From Manihot esculenta (Eukaryota > Streptophyta > Magnoliopsida > Malpighiales > Euphorbiaceae), in assembly GCF_001659605.2 (NCBI RefSeq), contig NC_035161.2, positions 496,001 through 560,000 on the forward strand: DNA of 64,000 nt, in the 5' to 3' direction. The position numbers and the translations under genes are program-made. Positions within the stretch are counted from its first letter, which is position 1. Each line of letters opens with the position of its first letter. Positions 24,001 to 36,300 of the stretch are shown one piece after another. A model generated the notes under the pieces. The model was not told the DNA's origin and did no database searches. It worked only from the letters and a program-made list of their open reading frames with translations.

Positions 24001-25341
24001 TTTTATTGACATGTTTATTATGTTCTACTCACTGGGCTAGTATAGCTCACCCCCTCCACCACCACAGTTTTGCTGGTTCAGAGTCCAGAGAGAGACCACC
24101 TGGATACAAGAAGAGTTTAAGATTGTAATAGTGTAGTGTGGACATGTAAATATAAAGAGATAGTTAATATTGTACAGTGTATAGAGTTGTGCTTGACTTA
24201 TTAGTTGTAATCCCTTTTATTTATACATGGTCAGTTTGTTTAAATGTTTTTTTCTATGAGATTTGAAAACCAAGCTTAACATTTTTTTATGAGTTGACCC
24301 GCCTAGAGATGTATGAGAACTCTAGTAGGGGTTTTATAGTACAGAGATAGTGTATGCACAGGTTGAGCCTTGGAGCAGAGAATAGTTTCAAATTTTTACA
24401 GAAAATGTATGATCATGTATGGGATTTCACAGGTACACAGACAGTATAGTAGGCTTACTACGGGTCCCGGCGACCTTAAGTCGATCTGGATCCTAGTGCC
24501 GGTAACAGTTCGGTTTCCGGGCTGTTATAGTTGCATTAGTGTACACAAATGTGTTGCATTGCATTATCCTTGTACTTGGCATGGCTCCTTGTACATTGCG
24601 TATGTGCTGAATGGACATAGTAGGGATTCATTAGCCCTCCAGGAAGGTTCTGGAACAGCCCTGCGGGGACCAGATACCTGGTACTACGGTACCCAGATGA
24701 TGTGGAGTTCTGGAATAGCCTTGAGGGGACCAGACTCAATTCGAGGGATTTCTGATCCGTCCATTCTGAGATGATGTGATTTACCTGTGGATGATGCATT
24801 TCATGAGATCATGTTTTATTGACATGTTTATTATGTTCTACTCACTGGGCTACTATAGCTCACCCCCTCCACCACCACAGTTTTGCAGGTTCAGAGTCCA
24901 GAGAGAGACCACCTGGATACAAGAAGAGTTTAAGATTGTAATAGTGTAGTGTGGACATGTAAATATAAAGAGATAGTTAATATTGTACAGTGTATAGAAT
25001 TGTGCTTGACTTATTAGTTGTAATCCCTTTTATTTATACATAGTCAGTTTGTTTAAATGTTTTTCTATGAGATTTGAAAACAAGGCTTAACATTTTTTTT
25101 ATGAGTTGACCCGCCTAGAGATGTATGAGAACTCTTGTAGGGGTTTTATAGTACAGAGATAGTGTATGCACAGGTTGAGCCTTGGAGCAGAGAACAGTTT
25201 TAAATTTTTACAGAAAATGTATGATCATGTATGAGATTTCACAGGTACACAGACAGTATAGTAGGCTTACTACGGGTCCCGGCGACCTTAAGTCGATCTG
25301 GATCCTAGTGCCGGTAACAGTTCAGTTTCCGGGCTGTTACA
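21057..25341 (+). mobile_element. E1 3' LTR, split by a solo LTR
   Basis: LTR in two pieces, 21057-22396 and 24530-25341 (about 2.15 kb in total), around the insertion at 22397-24529. It matches the E1 5' LTR closely, with one extra GCC-repeat unit near 21240 and another near 21860. It ends CGGGCTGTTACA at 25341, where E0 gag resumes. Confidence 0.92.
22397..24529 (+). mobile_element. Tekay-type solo LTR in E1 3' LTR
   Basis: LTR of 2133 bp with a perfect target duplication GTTGC (22392-22396 and 24530-24534). It begins TGTAATACCCGG and ends CTGTTATA, where the usual terminal CA has become TA by a C-to-T change. It has its own TATA near 22665 and the same leader layout as the E1 LTRs, to which it is closely related. 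It has no internal region. Confidence 0.93.
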
Positions 25342-25379
25342 ACTCCAGTCAATCGTGCAGATCGACGAGTTCCTCTCAT
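25342..25379 (-). pseudogene. E0 gag, N-terminal fragment
   Basis: The start codon at 25377-25379 (read on the minus strand) opens the family N-terminus MRGTRRSARLTG, cut after about 12 codons by the E1 insertion. The frame resumes at 9676. The 256 bases upstream to 25635 are the untranslated leader and hold no coding signal. Confidence 0.85.
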
Positions 25380-25635
25380 CCTATCTTCTGAAAAACAGCA
25401 CACAATCACATAGAACATTAGCAACATATGGTTCATGTGGAAACATGTGAACCTGTATCACATACATAACATAAATATCATAGCATTTATGCACATGCAT
25501 ATCATCATGGCATATCACATCATCATTCAAGACAGGACTCTACATCCTATCCTAGTGGAGATGACTTTCCTATTGTGCTTGACCTTCTAGAACATCTATG
25601 AGCCCGACACTCTAGGTCCAATCATATGAACCTAG

Positions 25636-25648
25636 GGCTCTGATACCA
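25636..25648 (-). promoter_or_regulatory. E0 primer binding site (initiator tRNA-Met)
   Basis: The minus-strand sequence TGGTATCAGAGCC lies three bases inside the 5' LTR edge at 25652 and is complementary to the initiator tRNA-Met 3' end. It shows that the LTR piece at 25652 is the 5' LTR of E0. Confidence 0.88.
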
Positions 25649-25833
25649 CTCTGTAACGACCCGGAAACCGGACCGCTACCGGCGCTAGGATCCAGGTCGG
25701 CTTAAGGCCGCCGGGACCCGTAGCAAGCTTAACATACATCCTGTATACCTGTTGAATCTCATACATGATCAAGCACAAATATAACCTGTAAAAATTTTTC
25801 ATTTTCTCTTTCCAAGCATAACCTGTGCATGCA

Positions 25834-28012
25834 TGTAATACCCGGCTAGACTCCGGTATCGGAATCCCTACCGTCCGGTGGGATCTCGGATGTCGGAGGC
25901 CTCTAGAAGGGTAAAATTATGTTTTTCTAAAATGTTTTCATGTATTTCATGTTTTAAGTAAGAAATTAAATGAGTTTTTGCATGAAATCAACCTAGGAGG
26001 AAGACCCAGGTTCGGCCGCCGAACCTTGAGATTCGGCCACCGAACATGTATGCCTTCGGGAGCACTTTAGGCCCCCGAAAACTTATGTGAGGGAAGTGAA
26101 GGTTCGGCCGCCGAACTTCATGTTCGGCCGCCGAACATTGCATGCATGCGGAGGCACGTTCGGCTCCTGAAAGTGGCCTGGCCAGCCGCTATAAAGGGGC
26201 CCCCATGTCCGAACGGGCGAGGTTTTCTCCCATTTTCGGTCAAGGTGAGCTCTCCGCCGTCCCTCAATGATTTTGAGCTTCTTCCTACTAGTTTTATTGA
26301 TTTTAATAAGTTTTACAACTTGGTTTTGAAGATTTTAAGTTAAAAGAGCAAGTTTTGGAACTTGGAGATTTTGGAGCTCGATCTCTCCGTTCTCCAAGCT
26401 AGGATCGTTCTTCCTCTCGATCTTCAAGAGGTAAGCCCCAATCTACACTCCTTTTATGTTTTATGAAAGTTTTATGCTAGATTTGGGGTAGAAATGCATG
26501 TTTAAGTTCATGAGAAAGTTTATGTGTTTTTTTAGCAATGTATGTTGATTTGCTTGTGTTTAATGCCATGTGGCTGGGGTTTAGGATAGTTTGAGACCCC
26601 TATTTGCCTGTATGCTTGCTTGGGAGTGTTGTAGAATAGGTTTGTGGTTGATGTTTTGGATTTGGAGGCAAAAATGCGTGAGGAGCCGAGTTTCTGCCCT
26701 TTGGCAGAAACTCAGGTTCGGCCGCCGAACCCCCTTGTGGAGGCAGTTTCGGCTGCCGAAGCCTGCCCCCGAAAGAGGACTTTCGTCTCTGGAGGGCATT
26801 TTCGGCCGCCGAAAGTGCCGCCGAACCTGCATGACTTTCGGCTCTGGAGGCACTTTCGGCCGCCGAACCTGCCGCCGAAAGTGCCCTGTCCAGCCACTTC
26901 TTGCATGACTTCTATGATGTGTTTGAGGTGTTTTAGGGGGTTTTTGGAGAGTATTTTAGAGTCTTGTTTATGTTTGTTGGTCCCTCATTTGAGTCCACCT
27001 GTGTAGGTTCGGACTCGAGGAACCGAGACCCCCAGCAGTGAGTCAGCTGCTTCAGAGTCTCTTTAGAGCTAGCCAGAGGTGAGTGGAATAACCCTTTAAT
27101 TTTTAAAGCAAATTAATGAAAGTTTTAGCATTATTCATGCATCATGAATGCCATGAGATATAATAGGTTGTTTGCATTAGAATTCACGAATATGTTGCAT
27201 TGCATAAATTGCTGTTGTTGTGGATGAATGTTGAGTGATCCATTTAGCCCTTGTATATCATGATGACCCATGTAAGTCCAGGTGTGCCTGCTACGGCTCT
27301 ACGCCCCTGGCACTATGACAGCCTATGGAAGTCCAGGTGTGCCTGCTACGGCTCTACGCCCCTGGCATAACTATGTAGTATAGGGGGCTAAATGGTGACA
27401 AGTTCATCCGTGTTGTGGAATGTTTGTGTTATGGCGCATACATGAAAGCATAAGTTTTAAATTAATGTTTATATTATTCTGCTCACTGGGCTCTAGTAGC
27501 TCACCCCACTCCCTTTATCCCCCAGGGTTGCAGGTACAGGATAGATCAGGAGGTCGGCTAGAGTGAAGCTATGTTATGTTGTAATAGATAGTAGTGGACA
27601 TGAGATTAATGTCAAAGCATGTTTTATGGTTCATGTAATGTATAAAATGATGTAATGTTATATTGAGGATTAGAGTAGTGCTTGACCTATTATGTGGAGA
27701 ATCCCTTTAATGTATGATTTTCAATGAGTAATGATGTTAATGATTATGTTTATCCAAGCTTTTTATGTATGATGATGATACCCCATTGGAGCATTTGATG
27801 AGGGCTCCAATGTGCGGTTTATGTATAGTAATGTGCATGCACAGGTTTTTCTTGGATAAAAGAAAGAAAATTTTTAAAGGTTTTGAATATATTGTTCATG
27901 TATGGGATTCCACAGGTTTTCAGGATGTATGTTGGCTTGCTACGGGTCCCGGCGGCCTTATGCCGATCTGGATCCTAGCGCCGGTAACGGGTCGGATTTC
28001 CGGATCGTTACA
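25834..28012 (+). mobile_element. E2 5' LTR
   Basis: LTR of 2179 bp, TGTAATACCCGG to GGATCGTTACA, in a subfamily distinct from E1. TATA at about 26189-26197. Splice-like donors GT at 26431 and 27079 and acceptors AG at 27005-27006 and 27532-27533 sit in the same order as in E1. It carries a 55-bp tandem doublet (27274 and 27329) that is single in the E2 3' LTR (36833). Confidence 0.92.
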
Positions 28013-28015
28013 GAG

Positions 28016-28028
28016 TGGTATCAGAGCC
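28016..28028 (+). promoter_or_regulatory. E2 primer binding site (initiator tRNA-Met)
   Basis: TGGTATCAGAGCC, three bases after the LTR end, is a 13-nt match to the complement of the initiator tRNA-Met 3' end. Confidence 0.9.
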
Positions 28029-28284
28029 CTAGGTTCATATGGTCGGACCTAGAGTGTTGGGCTCATAGATGTTCTAGAAGGTCAAGCACAATAGGAAAAT
28101 CATGTCCACTAGGATAGGATATAGAGTCCTGTCTATATGATGATGCGATATGCCATGATGATATGCATGTGCATAAATGCTATGATGTGATGATATGTAT
28201 GAGATGAGGGTTCATGTGTTTCCACATGAACCATATGATTGCTAATGATTTGTATGTGTTATGTGCTGTTTTTCAGAAGATAGA

Positions 28285-29073
28285 ATGAGAGGAACTCGTC
28301 GATCTGCACGATTGACTGGAGTGCCACCTCAGGACGAGGGCATTGATGCCCGTCCTCCAGCATTGCCTAGGGCAATGTCCAGTAGGTCCAACAGAGACAG
28401 AGTAGCTAGAGACCCTAGAAGGTCTTTGGATCTGGGTAGAAGCAGATCAGTAAGGGGAACAGTGCAGGGAGGAATGTCTGAGGATATGGAAGTAGACCAG
28501 AGGATGGATGGCGGTCTTGGTGTGAGCATGCCAGAAGAGGGCATGGGAGAGTCTGAAGGAGGCACTCAGGCCTCGGGGTTTGTTCAGCCGCCCCACTACC
28601 CACCTTATTCACACCATCCAGGGTATTTGATGGGAGGTACGTCGGATTACCCTAGTTTTAGCCCTTACCCTTCACATATGCCATACCCACCTTACTACCC
28701 ACCATACTCTCAGTACCCTATGTACCCACCTCCACCTCCCTATCCAGGTACAGCAAACCCTACCCCAGGGGATGTTGCACCTCCACCACCACCAGAACCC
28801 ACTGTTCTAGAAACCCAAGTACCCAAACCTACCTCATCTGAAAGGAGTAAGGCCAAGATGACAGACTATATGAAGTTGGGTGCTCCTCAGTATGACACAG
28901 GTGATGACCCATTTGAATATCTGAGCAGGGTCAAGATGATCACAGATGAGATAGGGGCTGATGACAGCAGAGCCATTCAGATGGCTGGGTTTACATTAAA
29001 GTGCAAGAAGGCTCGGGACTGGTACAAGAACTATGTGAACCCGAGGGTGGATGGCATGTCCTGGGAAGAGTAA
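28285..29073 (+). pseudogene. E2 gag, N-terminal part
   Basis: ATG at 28285 starts MRGTRRSARLTG. The Met at 28261 is upstream leader and is not used in relatives. A Pro/Tyr-rich region (about residues 95-170) and the capsid-like domain (about 190-260) follow. After MSWEE a 34-bp deletion relative to E0 brings in a TAA at 29071-29073 and shifts the frame by one. Gag continues in another frame from about 29076. Confidence 0.88.
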
Positions 29074-29075
29074 GC

Positions 29076-31904
29076 TCTAGGGAGCAGAAGATGATAGAAT
29101 TTGAGCAGTTGAGGCAGACTGATGAGATGACTGTGGATGAGTACACAGACAGATTCCTGGAGTTGTTGCCATATTCTGGGCAGAACTTAGACACAGAGCA
29201 GAAGAAATCCAGAAGGTACATCATGAGGCTTCACTTCAGGTATTCCTCTTTGATACAGTCAGCAGAGAGGGAGAGCTTCCACACCATAGTGGATATGGCT
29301 CGGAGAATGGAGGCTAGTGCAATTATTGAGGGGAAGGTCAGACAGTCAGTGGCACAGCCTTCTGGTTCCAAGACCCCAGGTGGGGGAAAGATAGATCCCT
29401 CTTCTGTAGGTTCTGCAGCTTCTGGCAGTAAGAAGTGGGATAGAGGCCACAGGAAGTCCAAGAAGAATAAGTTCTGGAACAAGATCAAGTCAGGTCTGGG
29501 TTTAGGCAGTGGCTCGAGCTCAGGTGCAGAGGTTACAGCATGTATGAGGTGTGGGAGACCACACAAGGGAGTATGTCTGGCTGGGACAAACACATGTTTC
29601 AGATGCGGACAGTCAGGGCATTTGGCTCGGGATTGTCCTAAGGCAGTTTTTATGGCACCATCCCAGCAGACAGCTTTAGGTAGTGTGGCACAGCCAGCAG
29701 CTCCAGCCGCAACACAGGCCAGTGGCAGAGGCAGAGGGAGAGGGTCAGCCTCTTCATCAGCAGGATACATAGGTGAAGGTCCATCAGCCCCGGCAAGGAT
29801 CTTCACTATGACTCAGCAGGAGGCCAACACATCCAACACCGTGGTGTCAGGTAATCTCATCATTGGTTGTTCTGATGTGTATGCCTTAATGGACCCGAGT
29901 GCATCTCATTCTTTTATTGCACCGAGAGCCGTGGAGAGGGTAGGATTGATGGTCTCTGGGTTAGAGTGTCCCCTATGGGTCAGTGGACCCAAGTGTGACC
30001 CGTCAGTGGCAGAGTCAGTTTGCCAGTGCAGTCCAGTCTTTATAGAGGGAAGATGCCTTTCCGCCGACCTTGTGGTTCTAGATTTGACAGATTTTGACGT
30101 CATTCTAGGGATGGATTGGTTATCTGCCCATGGTGCTACCTTGGACTGCAGAGACAAGGTAGTCAGGTTCAGAGATCAGGATGGGTCAGAGGTCGTCTTC
30201 AGAGGAGACAAGAGGGGTACACCTAGAGGTCTGATCTCAGCTCTTCAGGCTCGTAGGTTGCTTAGGAGGGGATGTCAGGGGTTTCTAGCTCATGTGAGGG
30301 AGCTAGATAGTCATGTCAGAGAGCCCGCCTCAGTGCCTGTGGTTAGGGAGTTTCCAGATGTCTTCCCAGATGAGCTGCCAGGTTTACCACCTGCTAGGGA
30401 GATAGAGTTCGAGATTGAGTTAATGCCCGGTACCAGACCGATCTCTATCCCTCCCTACAGGATGGCACCAGCTGAATTGAAAGAGTTGAAGGAACAGTTA
30501 CAAGAGCTGGTAGATAAGGGTTTCATCCGACCGAGTACTTCACCTTGGGGTGCTCCGGTTTTGTTTGTGAGGAAGAAGGATGGATCCCTCAGACTTTGTA
30601 TCGACTACAGACAGTTGAACAAGGTCACTACCAAGAACAAGTACCCATTGCCAAGGATCGATGATCTATTTGACCAGCTAGCAGGAGCAGGTTGTTTCTC
30701 CAAAATAGATCTGAGATCTGGGTACCATCAGTTGAGGATAAGGAATGAAGATGTGCCAAAGACAGCTTTCAGGACCAGGTATGGGCACTATGAGTTCCTT
30801 GTGATGCCATTCGGGTTGACCAACGCCCCTGCAGCATTCATGGACCTCATGAACAAAGTTTTCAGCCAGTATCTGGATCACTTCATTATTGTCTTCATAG
30901 ACGATATCCTAGTGTATTCCAGGAATGCAGAGGAGCATGCCCATCACCTGAGGACAGTTTTGCAGACCTTGAGGGAGCATGGCTTATATGCCAAGTTCTC
31001 CAAGTGTGATTTTTGGCTTAGGAGCATTTCATTCTTGGGGCACGTGGTGTCAGAACAAGGTATTGAGGTAGACCCCAATAAGGTTGAGGCTGTAGCTAAC
31101 TGGCCTAGACCCACTACTGTGACAGAGATCAAGAGCTTTCTGGGTTTGGCAGGTTACTACAGGAGGTTCGTTCAGGACTTCTCAAAGATTGCTGCTCCTA
31201 TGACCAAGCTGACCAAGAAGAATCAGAAGTTTGTATGGACTGACCAGTGTGAGGAAAGTTTTGAGGAGCTTAAGAGGAGGTTGACTTCAGCACCGGTGTT
31301 AGCTCTGCCAAACAGTGATGATGACTTCTCAGTGTATTGTGATGCGTCCCGTGTGGGACTGGGTTGTGTGCTGATGCAGAATGAGAGGGTGATCGCTTAT
31401 GCTTCTAGACAGCTGAAGAAGCATGAGTTAAATTACCCCACACATGACCTAGAGATGGCAGCGGTTATCTTTGCACTCAAGATATGGAGGCATTACCTTT
31501 ATGGGGTAAGGTGTGAGATCTTCACAGATCATAAGAGCCTGCAGTACATCCTGAGTCAGAGAGAACTGAACTTGAGGCAGAGGAGATGGGTAGAACTGTT
31601 GAGTGACTATGATTGCAAGATTCAGTACCATCCGGGTAAGGCGAATGTGGTGGCAGACGCCTTAAGCCGGAAATCACTTGGCAGTTTATCCCACATTTCA
31701 GCAGAGAGGAGGCCGGTGGTGAAAGAATTCCATAGACTTATGAATGAGGGGTTACAGTTGGAGTTATCTGGCACAGGTGCTTTAGTGGCCCAGATGAGAG
31801 TGACACCCGTGTTTCTGGAGCAGGTGGCTCAGAAACAGCATGAGGACCCAGAGTTGGTCAAGATTGCCAGGACTGTTCAGTCAGGCCAGAGTGATGAGTT
31901 CAGT
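29076..31904 (+). CDS. E2 gag C-terminus, protease, reverse transcriptase and RNase H
   Basis: Open frame following the gag deletion. Gag C-terminus with [14 protein letters not shown] (CCHC knuckle, about 29596), Gly-Arg linker, retropepsin, RT and RNase H. The protease motif reads MDPSASHSF where E1 and E4 have MDPGASHSF; loss of the active-site Gly makes activity doubtful. RT motifs YRQLNK, SGYHQL and FIDD (about 30897) are intact, as are the RNase H acidic residues. A 1-bp deletion near 31904 puts integrase in the next frame; about 20 meaningless codons follow before a stop at 31967. An open frame extends upstream to 29001, but that part is out of register with gag. Confidence 0.9.
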
Positions 31905-33235
31905 TTGATGATAAGGGGATCCTCCGCTACGGGAACAGATTGTGTGTGCCAGATGACATCGGTCTGAAGGGAGATATTATGGGAGAAGCCCATAATACTA
32001 GGTATAGTGTTCACCCTGGAGCCACCAAGATGTATCAGGATCTGAAGAGAGTGTATTGGTGGCCAGCTATGAAGAAGAATGTGGCACTGTTCGTGTCAGC
32101 ATGCGATGTGTGTCAGAGGGTGAAACTAGAGCATCAGAAGCCGGCTGGAATGTTGAATCCACTACCGATTCCAGAGTGGAAATGGGAGAACATTGCTATG
32201 GACTTTGTAGTGGGACTACCGGCGACATACAACAGATTGGACTCAATATGGGTGATTGTGGACAGACTCACCAAATCTGCTCACTTCATCCCTGTTAGGA
32301 GTGGCTATTATGTGGATAAGTTGGCGCAGGTGTATGTGGATGAGATTGTAAGACTGCATGGGGTTCCTATTTCTATAGTGTCTGATAGAGGGCCCCAGTT
32401 CACCTCCAGGTTTTGGCGGAGTCTGCAGAACGCTATGGGTACCAGATTGGATTTCAGTACTGCCTTCCACCCACAGACAGATGGACAGTCAGAGAGGACC
32501 ATCCAGACCATAGAGGATATGCTCAGAATGTATGTGCTAGATTTTAGCGGTTCTTGGAGGCAACATCTACCTTTGGTGGAGTTTGCCTACAATAACAGCT
32601 ATCATGCTAGCATAGGGATGGCTCCATATGAGGCTTTCTATGGGAGGAAGTGCAGGTCACCTATCTGCTGGGAAGAAGTAGGAGAGAGGACCCTTGCAGG
32701 TCCAGAGTTATTAGAGCTTACCAGCAGGGTAGTGCCCATAATCAGAGAGAGAATCAAGACTGCTGCTAGCCGGCAGAAGAGTTATGCAGATATCCGCAGA
32801 AGGCAGCTAGAGTTTCAGGAGGGGGACTTGGTTTTGCTTAAGGTGTCTCCTATGAAAGGGGTGGTTCGGTTCGGGAAGAAGGGTAAGTTAGCTCCACGGT
32901 ACATCGGTCCTTTTGAGGTCCTTCAGAAGGTCGGAAATGTGTCGTACAAGCTAGACTTGCCTGCTTCAATGGAGAGAATCCATCTGATTTTCCATGTTTC
33001 TCTATTACGAAAGTTCGTGTCAGATCCAAGAAAGGTTCTTAGTGAGCCTGATGTAGAGATCCATGAGGATCTCACCTATGTAGAGCAGCTAGTGCGGATC
33101 CTAGACACTCATATCAGAAAGCTGAGGAACAAGGAAATCCCGATGGTGAAAGTCCTTTGGAACCACCACAATATCGAAGAATGCACCTGGGAGACACGGG
33201 AGTCTATGCTCCAGCAATATCCCCATCTGTTCTGA
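31905..33235 (+). CDS. E2 integrase and chromodomain
   Basis: The frame resumes after the 1-bp deletion. Integrase zinc motif (HNTRYSVH and CDVCQ), catalytic Asp in MDFVVG, VSDRGP, GQSERT, then the [10 protein letters not shown] region and a C-terminal chromodomain ending QQYPHLF with a normal stop at 33233-33235. The Met at 31940 is a convenient first codon, not a natural start. Small changes such as LIFHV for VFHVS-type sequence near 32985 suggest drift. The spacing to the hairpin/polypurine tract is the same as in E1. Confidence 0.9.
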
Positions 33236-33318
33236 GGTGAGTGTTAGTTGTTTCATGTGTTTGTATGTATGCTATGTTGTAAGTTATGATTGATGCCATG
33301 CTTTGTATGTTAGTTGAG

Positions 33319-33355
33319 GAACATTCGGGGATGAATGTTCTTAAGGGGGGGAGAA
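33319..33355 (+). promoter_or_regulatory. E2 hairpin and polypurine tract
   Basis: Inverted repeat GAACATTCG / TGAATGTTC at 33319-33340; the C-to-T change at the stem top still allows a G-U pair. The purine run AAGGGGGGGAGAA at 33343-33355 abuts the 3' LTR. Confidence 0.85.
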
Positions 33356-36300
33356 TGTAATACCCGGCTAGACTCCGGTATCGGAATCCCTACCGTCCGG
33401 TGGGATCTCGGATGTCGGAGGCCTCTAGAAGGGTAAAATTATGTTTTTCTAAAATGTTTTCATGTATTTCATGTTTTAAGTAAGAAATTAAATGAGTTTT
33501 TGCATGAAATCAAACTAGGAGGAAGACCCAGGTTCGGCCGCCGAACCTTGAGATTCGGCCGCCGAACATGTATGCCTTCGGGAGCACTTTAGGCCCCCGA
33601 AAACTTATGTGAGGGAAGTGCAGGTTCGGCCGCCGAACTTCATGTTCGGCCGCCGAACATTGCATGCATGCGGAGGCACGTTCAGCTCCCGAAAGTGGTC
33701 TGGCCAGCCGCTATAAAGGGGCCCCCATGTCCGAACGGGCGAGGTTTTCTCCCATTTTCGGTCAAGGTGAGCTCTCCGCCGTCCCTCAATGGTTTTGAGC
33801 TTCTTCCTACTAGTTTTCTTGATTTTAATAAGTTTTACAACTTGGTTTTTGTAATACCCGGCTAGAGTCCGGCATCGGAATTCCTGTAGTCCGGTGGAAT
33901 CTCGGGTGTTGAAACTCTCTAGAAGGGTAATACATATGTTTTCTAAGATGTTTTAAGTGTTTTAATGTTTTAAAAATTGTTAAAGAAATGAGTTTTTGAA
34001 AGAAAAGCACCTAAGGAGAAATAGCAAGTTCGGCCGCCGAAGGTGACTTTCGGCCGCCGAACCTTGCATGGTTTCGGCTTCACGTTTGGCCGCCGAAGGT
34101 GGTCTGGCCAGCCACCTTTAAATGGTCAAAGGTCGGTGATTTTGGATAAAGTTTCCATTTTCTCCACCAGAGGTGAGGCTCTGATTCTCTTTAGGAGATT
34201 TTCATGTTCTTCCTTAAATCTCTCAAAGTTTTGAAGAGTTTATGTTGGTTTTGAAGGTTTTGGCAAAGTTTTGAAGTTTGGAGCTTGGAGAGCTAGATCT
34301 TCACATCTCCACGTTAGGATCACTTGTCCTCAAGTTCTTTAGGAGGTAAGAGTTGATCCTAAGCTTCTTGGTTGATTTTTGAAGGTTTTATGGAAGTTGT
34401 ATGGTTAGTATGCATGATTAGGTTTAGATGGGGTTTTTGGGAGATGTTGTGTTTAAGCAAGTTTGAGTGTTTTTTGATGTGTATGTTTAAGCTTTTAGGA
34501 GAGTTTTAGACCTCTTTATGCATGTTATATGGCATGTGATAGTTGGGAGTAGTTGATATGCATGTTGAGGATTTTTTTTGGGGGAAGTTTACATGAAGCA
34601 GAGTAAGTCTCTGCCCTTTGGAAAAGCCAGGTTCGGCCGCCGAAGCAAGGTTCGGCCGCCGAACCCCTTAGGGAGGCAGTTTCGGCTGCCAAAGCTTGCC
34701 TCCGAAAATTTGGACTTTCGTCTCTGGAGGCAAGGTTCGGCCGCCGAAAGTGCCGCCGAAGGTTGAGTTTCGTCTCTGGATGAGACTTTCGGCTGCCAAA
34801 GGTGCCCCCGAAGGACTTTCGGCCGCCGAAGCATGAAGTTCGGCAGCCGAAAGTAGGCGACTTTCGTCTCTGGACAGGACTTTCGGCCGCCGAACCTGCC
34901 GCCGAAGGTGCCCTGTCCAGCCTTCTTTTGCATGTTTTATGTGAATGTTCTGTGATCTTTTAGGGGGGTTTTTGGGGAGTTCTTAAGAGATGTTTTATGT
35001 TAGTTTAGTCCCTCATCTGGAGTCCACCTGTGTAGGTTCGGACTAGAGGAACCCAGGAGATCAGCAGAGATAGCTGCTAGTAGTTGTTCAGAGTCTTTCT
35101 GAGGTGAGTGGAAATGGATTTAAACGTATATTTAAATTCTTATAGCATAACCATGCATCATGAGCATTTATAGTAGGTTGATTGCACTAGTCTCATGAAT
35201 CTTGTGCATTGCATAAAGAAAATGTAAAGGAGGTCATGACCTTTCCGTGAGAGGAAGGACGCTTGCGTGAACTCTTGGGGGAAGGACGCTTGCGTGAACC
35301 CCATACGGATAAAAGCCAAAGATAAGAAATGAATATGTTATGATACATGGCATGAAGCATGTTTTAATTTTCTACTCACTGGGCTAGTTTAGCTCACCCC
35401 TCTCCCCTCATCCCAGTCTTTGCAGGTTAGTCTCAGAGTTTAAAGAGAAAGCTACCAGGGTATGGAAGAACCATGTACACATGTAATAGTTAGAGTGGGC
35501 ATGTAATCTTAAAGAGATTATTGTGGTTATATAATGTATAGACTTGTGCTTGACCAATGTAAGAATTGTAATCTTTAGTATACATGATCACTTGATGTAA
35601 ATGTTTACTCTATGTATTGAAAATCAGGCTTAATATAGAATGAGATAGCCCACCTAGAGCATTGATGAGAGCTCTAGTAGGGGTTTACTGACCAGATATA
35701 GCATATGCACAGGTTAAGCCTCAGAACTAAGGAAAAGATTTTAATTTTTGCAGAAAATGTATGATCATGTATAAGTTTTCACAGGTACACAGACAGTATG
35801 ACAGGCTTACTACGGGTCCCGGCGGCCTTAAGCCGATCTGGATCCTAGTGCCGGTAGCAGTTCGGTTTCCGGTCTGTTACAGTTTTGAAGATTTTAAGTT
35901 AAAAGAGCAAGTTTTGGAACTTGGAGATTTTGGAGCTCGATCTCTCCGTTCTCCAAGCTAGGATCGTTCTTCCTCTCGATCTTCAAGAGGTAAGCCCCGA
36001 TCTACACTCCTTTTATGTTTTATGAAAGTTTTATGCTAGATTTGGGGTAGAAATGCATGTTTAAGTTCATGAGAAAGTTTATGTGTTTTTTGAGCAATGT
36101 ATGTTGATTTGCTTGTGTTTAATGCCATGTGGCTGGGGTTTAGGATAGTTTGAGACTCCTATTTGCCTGTATGCTTGCTTGGGAGTGTTGTAGAACAGGT
36201 TTGTGGTTGATGTTTTGGATTTGGAGGCAAAAATGCGTGACGAGCCGAGTTTCTGCCCTTTGGCAGAAACTCAGGTTCGGCCGCCGAACCCCCTTGTGGA

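Larger units (their letters stand above)
9677..25341 (+). mobile_element. E1: plus-strand Tekay chromovirus, nearly complete coding frame
   Basis: Element inserted in E0 gag. Order: 5' LTR 9677-11783, PBS 11787-11799, gag-protease 12046-14069, copia-like solo LTR insertion 14070-18052, RT to chromodomain 18058-20956, hairpin and polypurine tract 21021-21056, 3' LTR 21057-25341 (split by a solo LTR). The flanks share only a short target repeat: GTACT before and ACTCC after, with ACT in common. E0 gag reads on in the same sense across the junction when E1 is taken out, which confirms the boundaries. Apart from the nested insertion, two internal stops (12769, 13411) and a stop four codons early (20954) are the only visible coding lesions. 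Confidence 0.93.
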
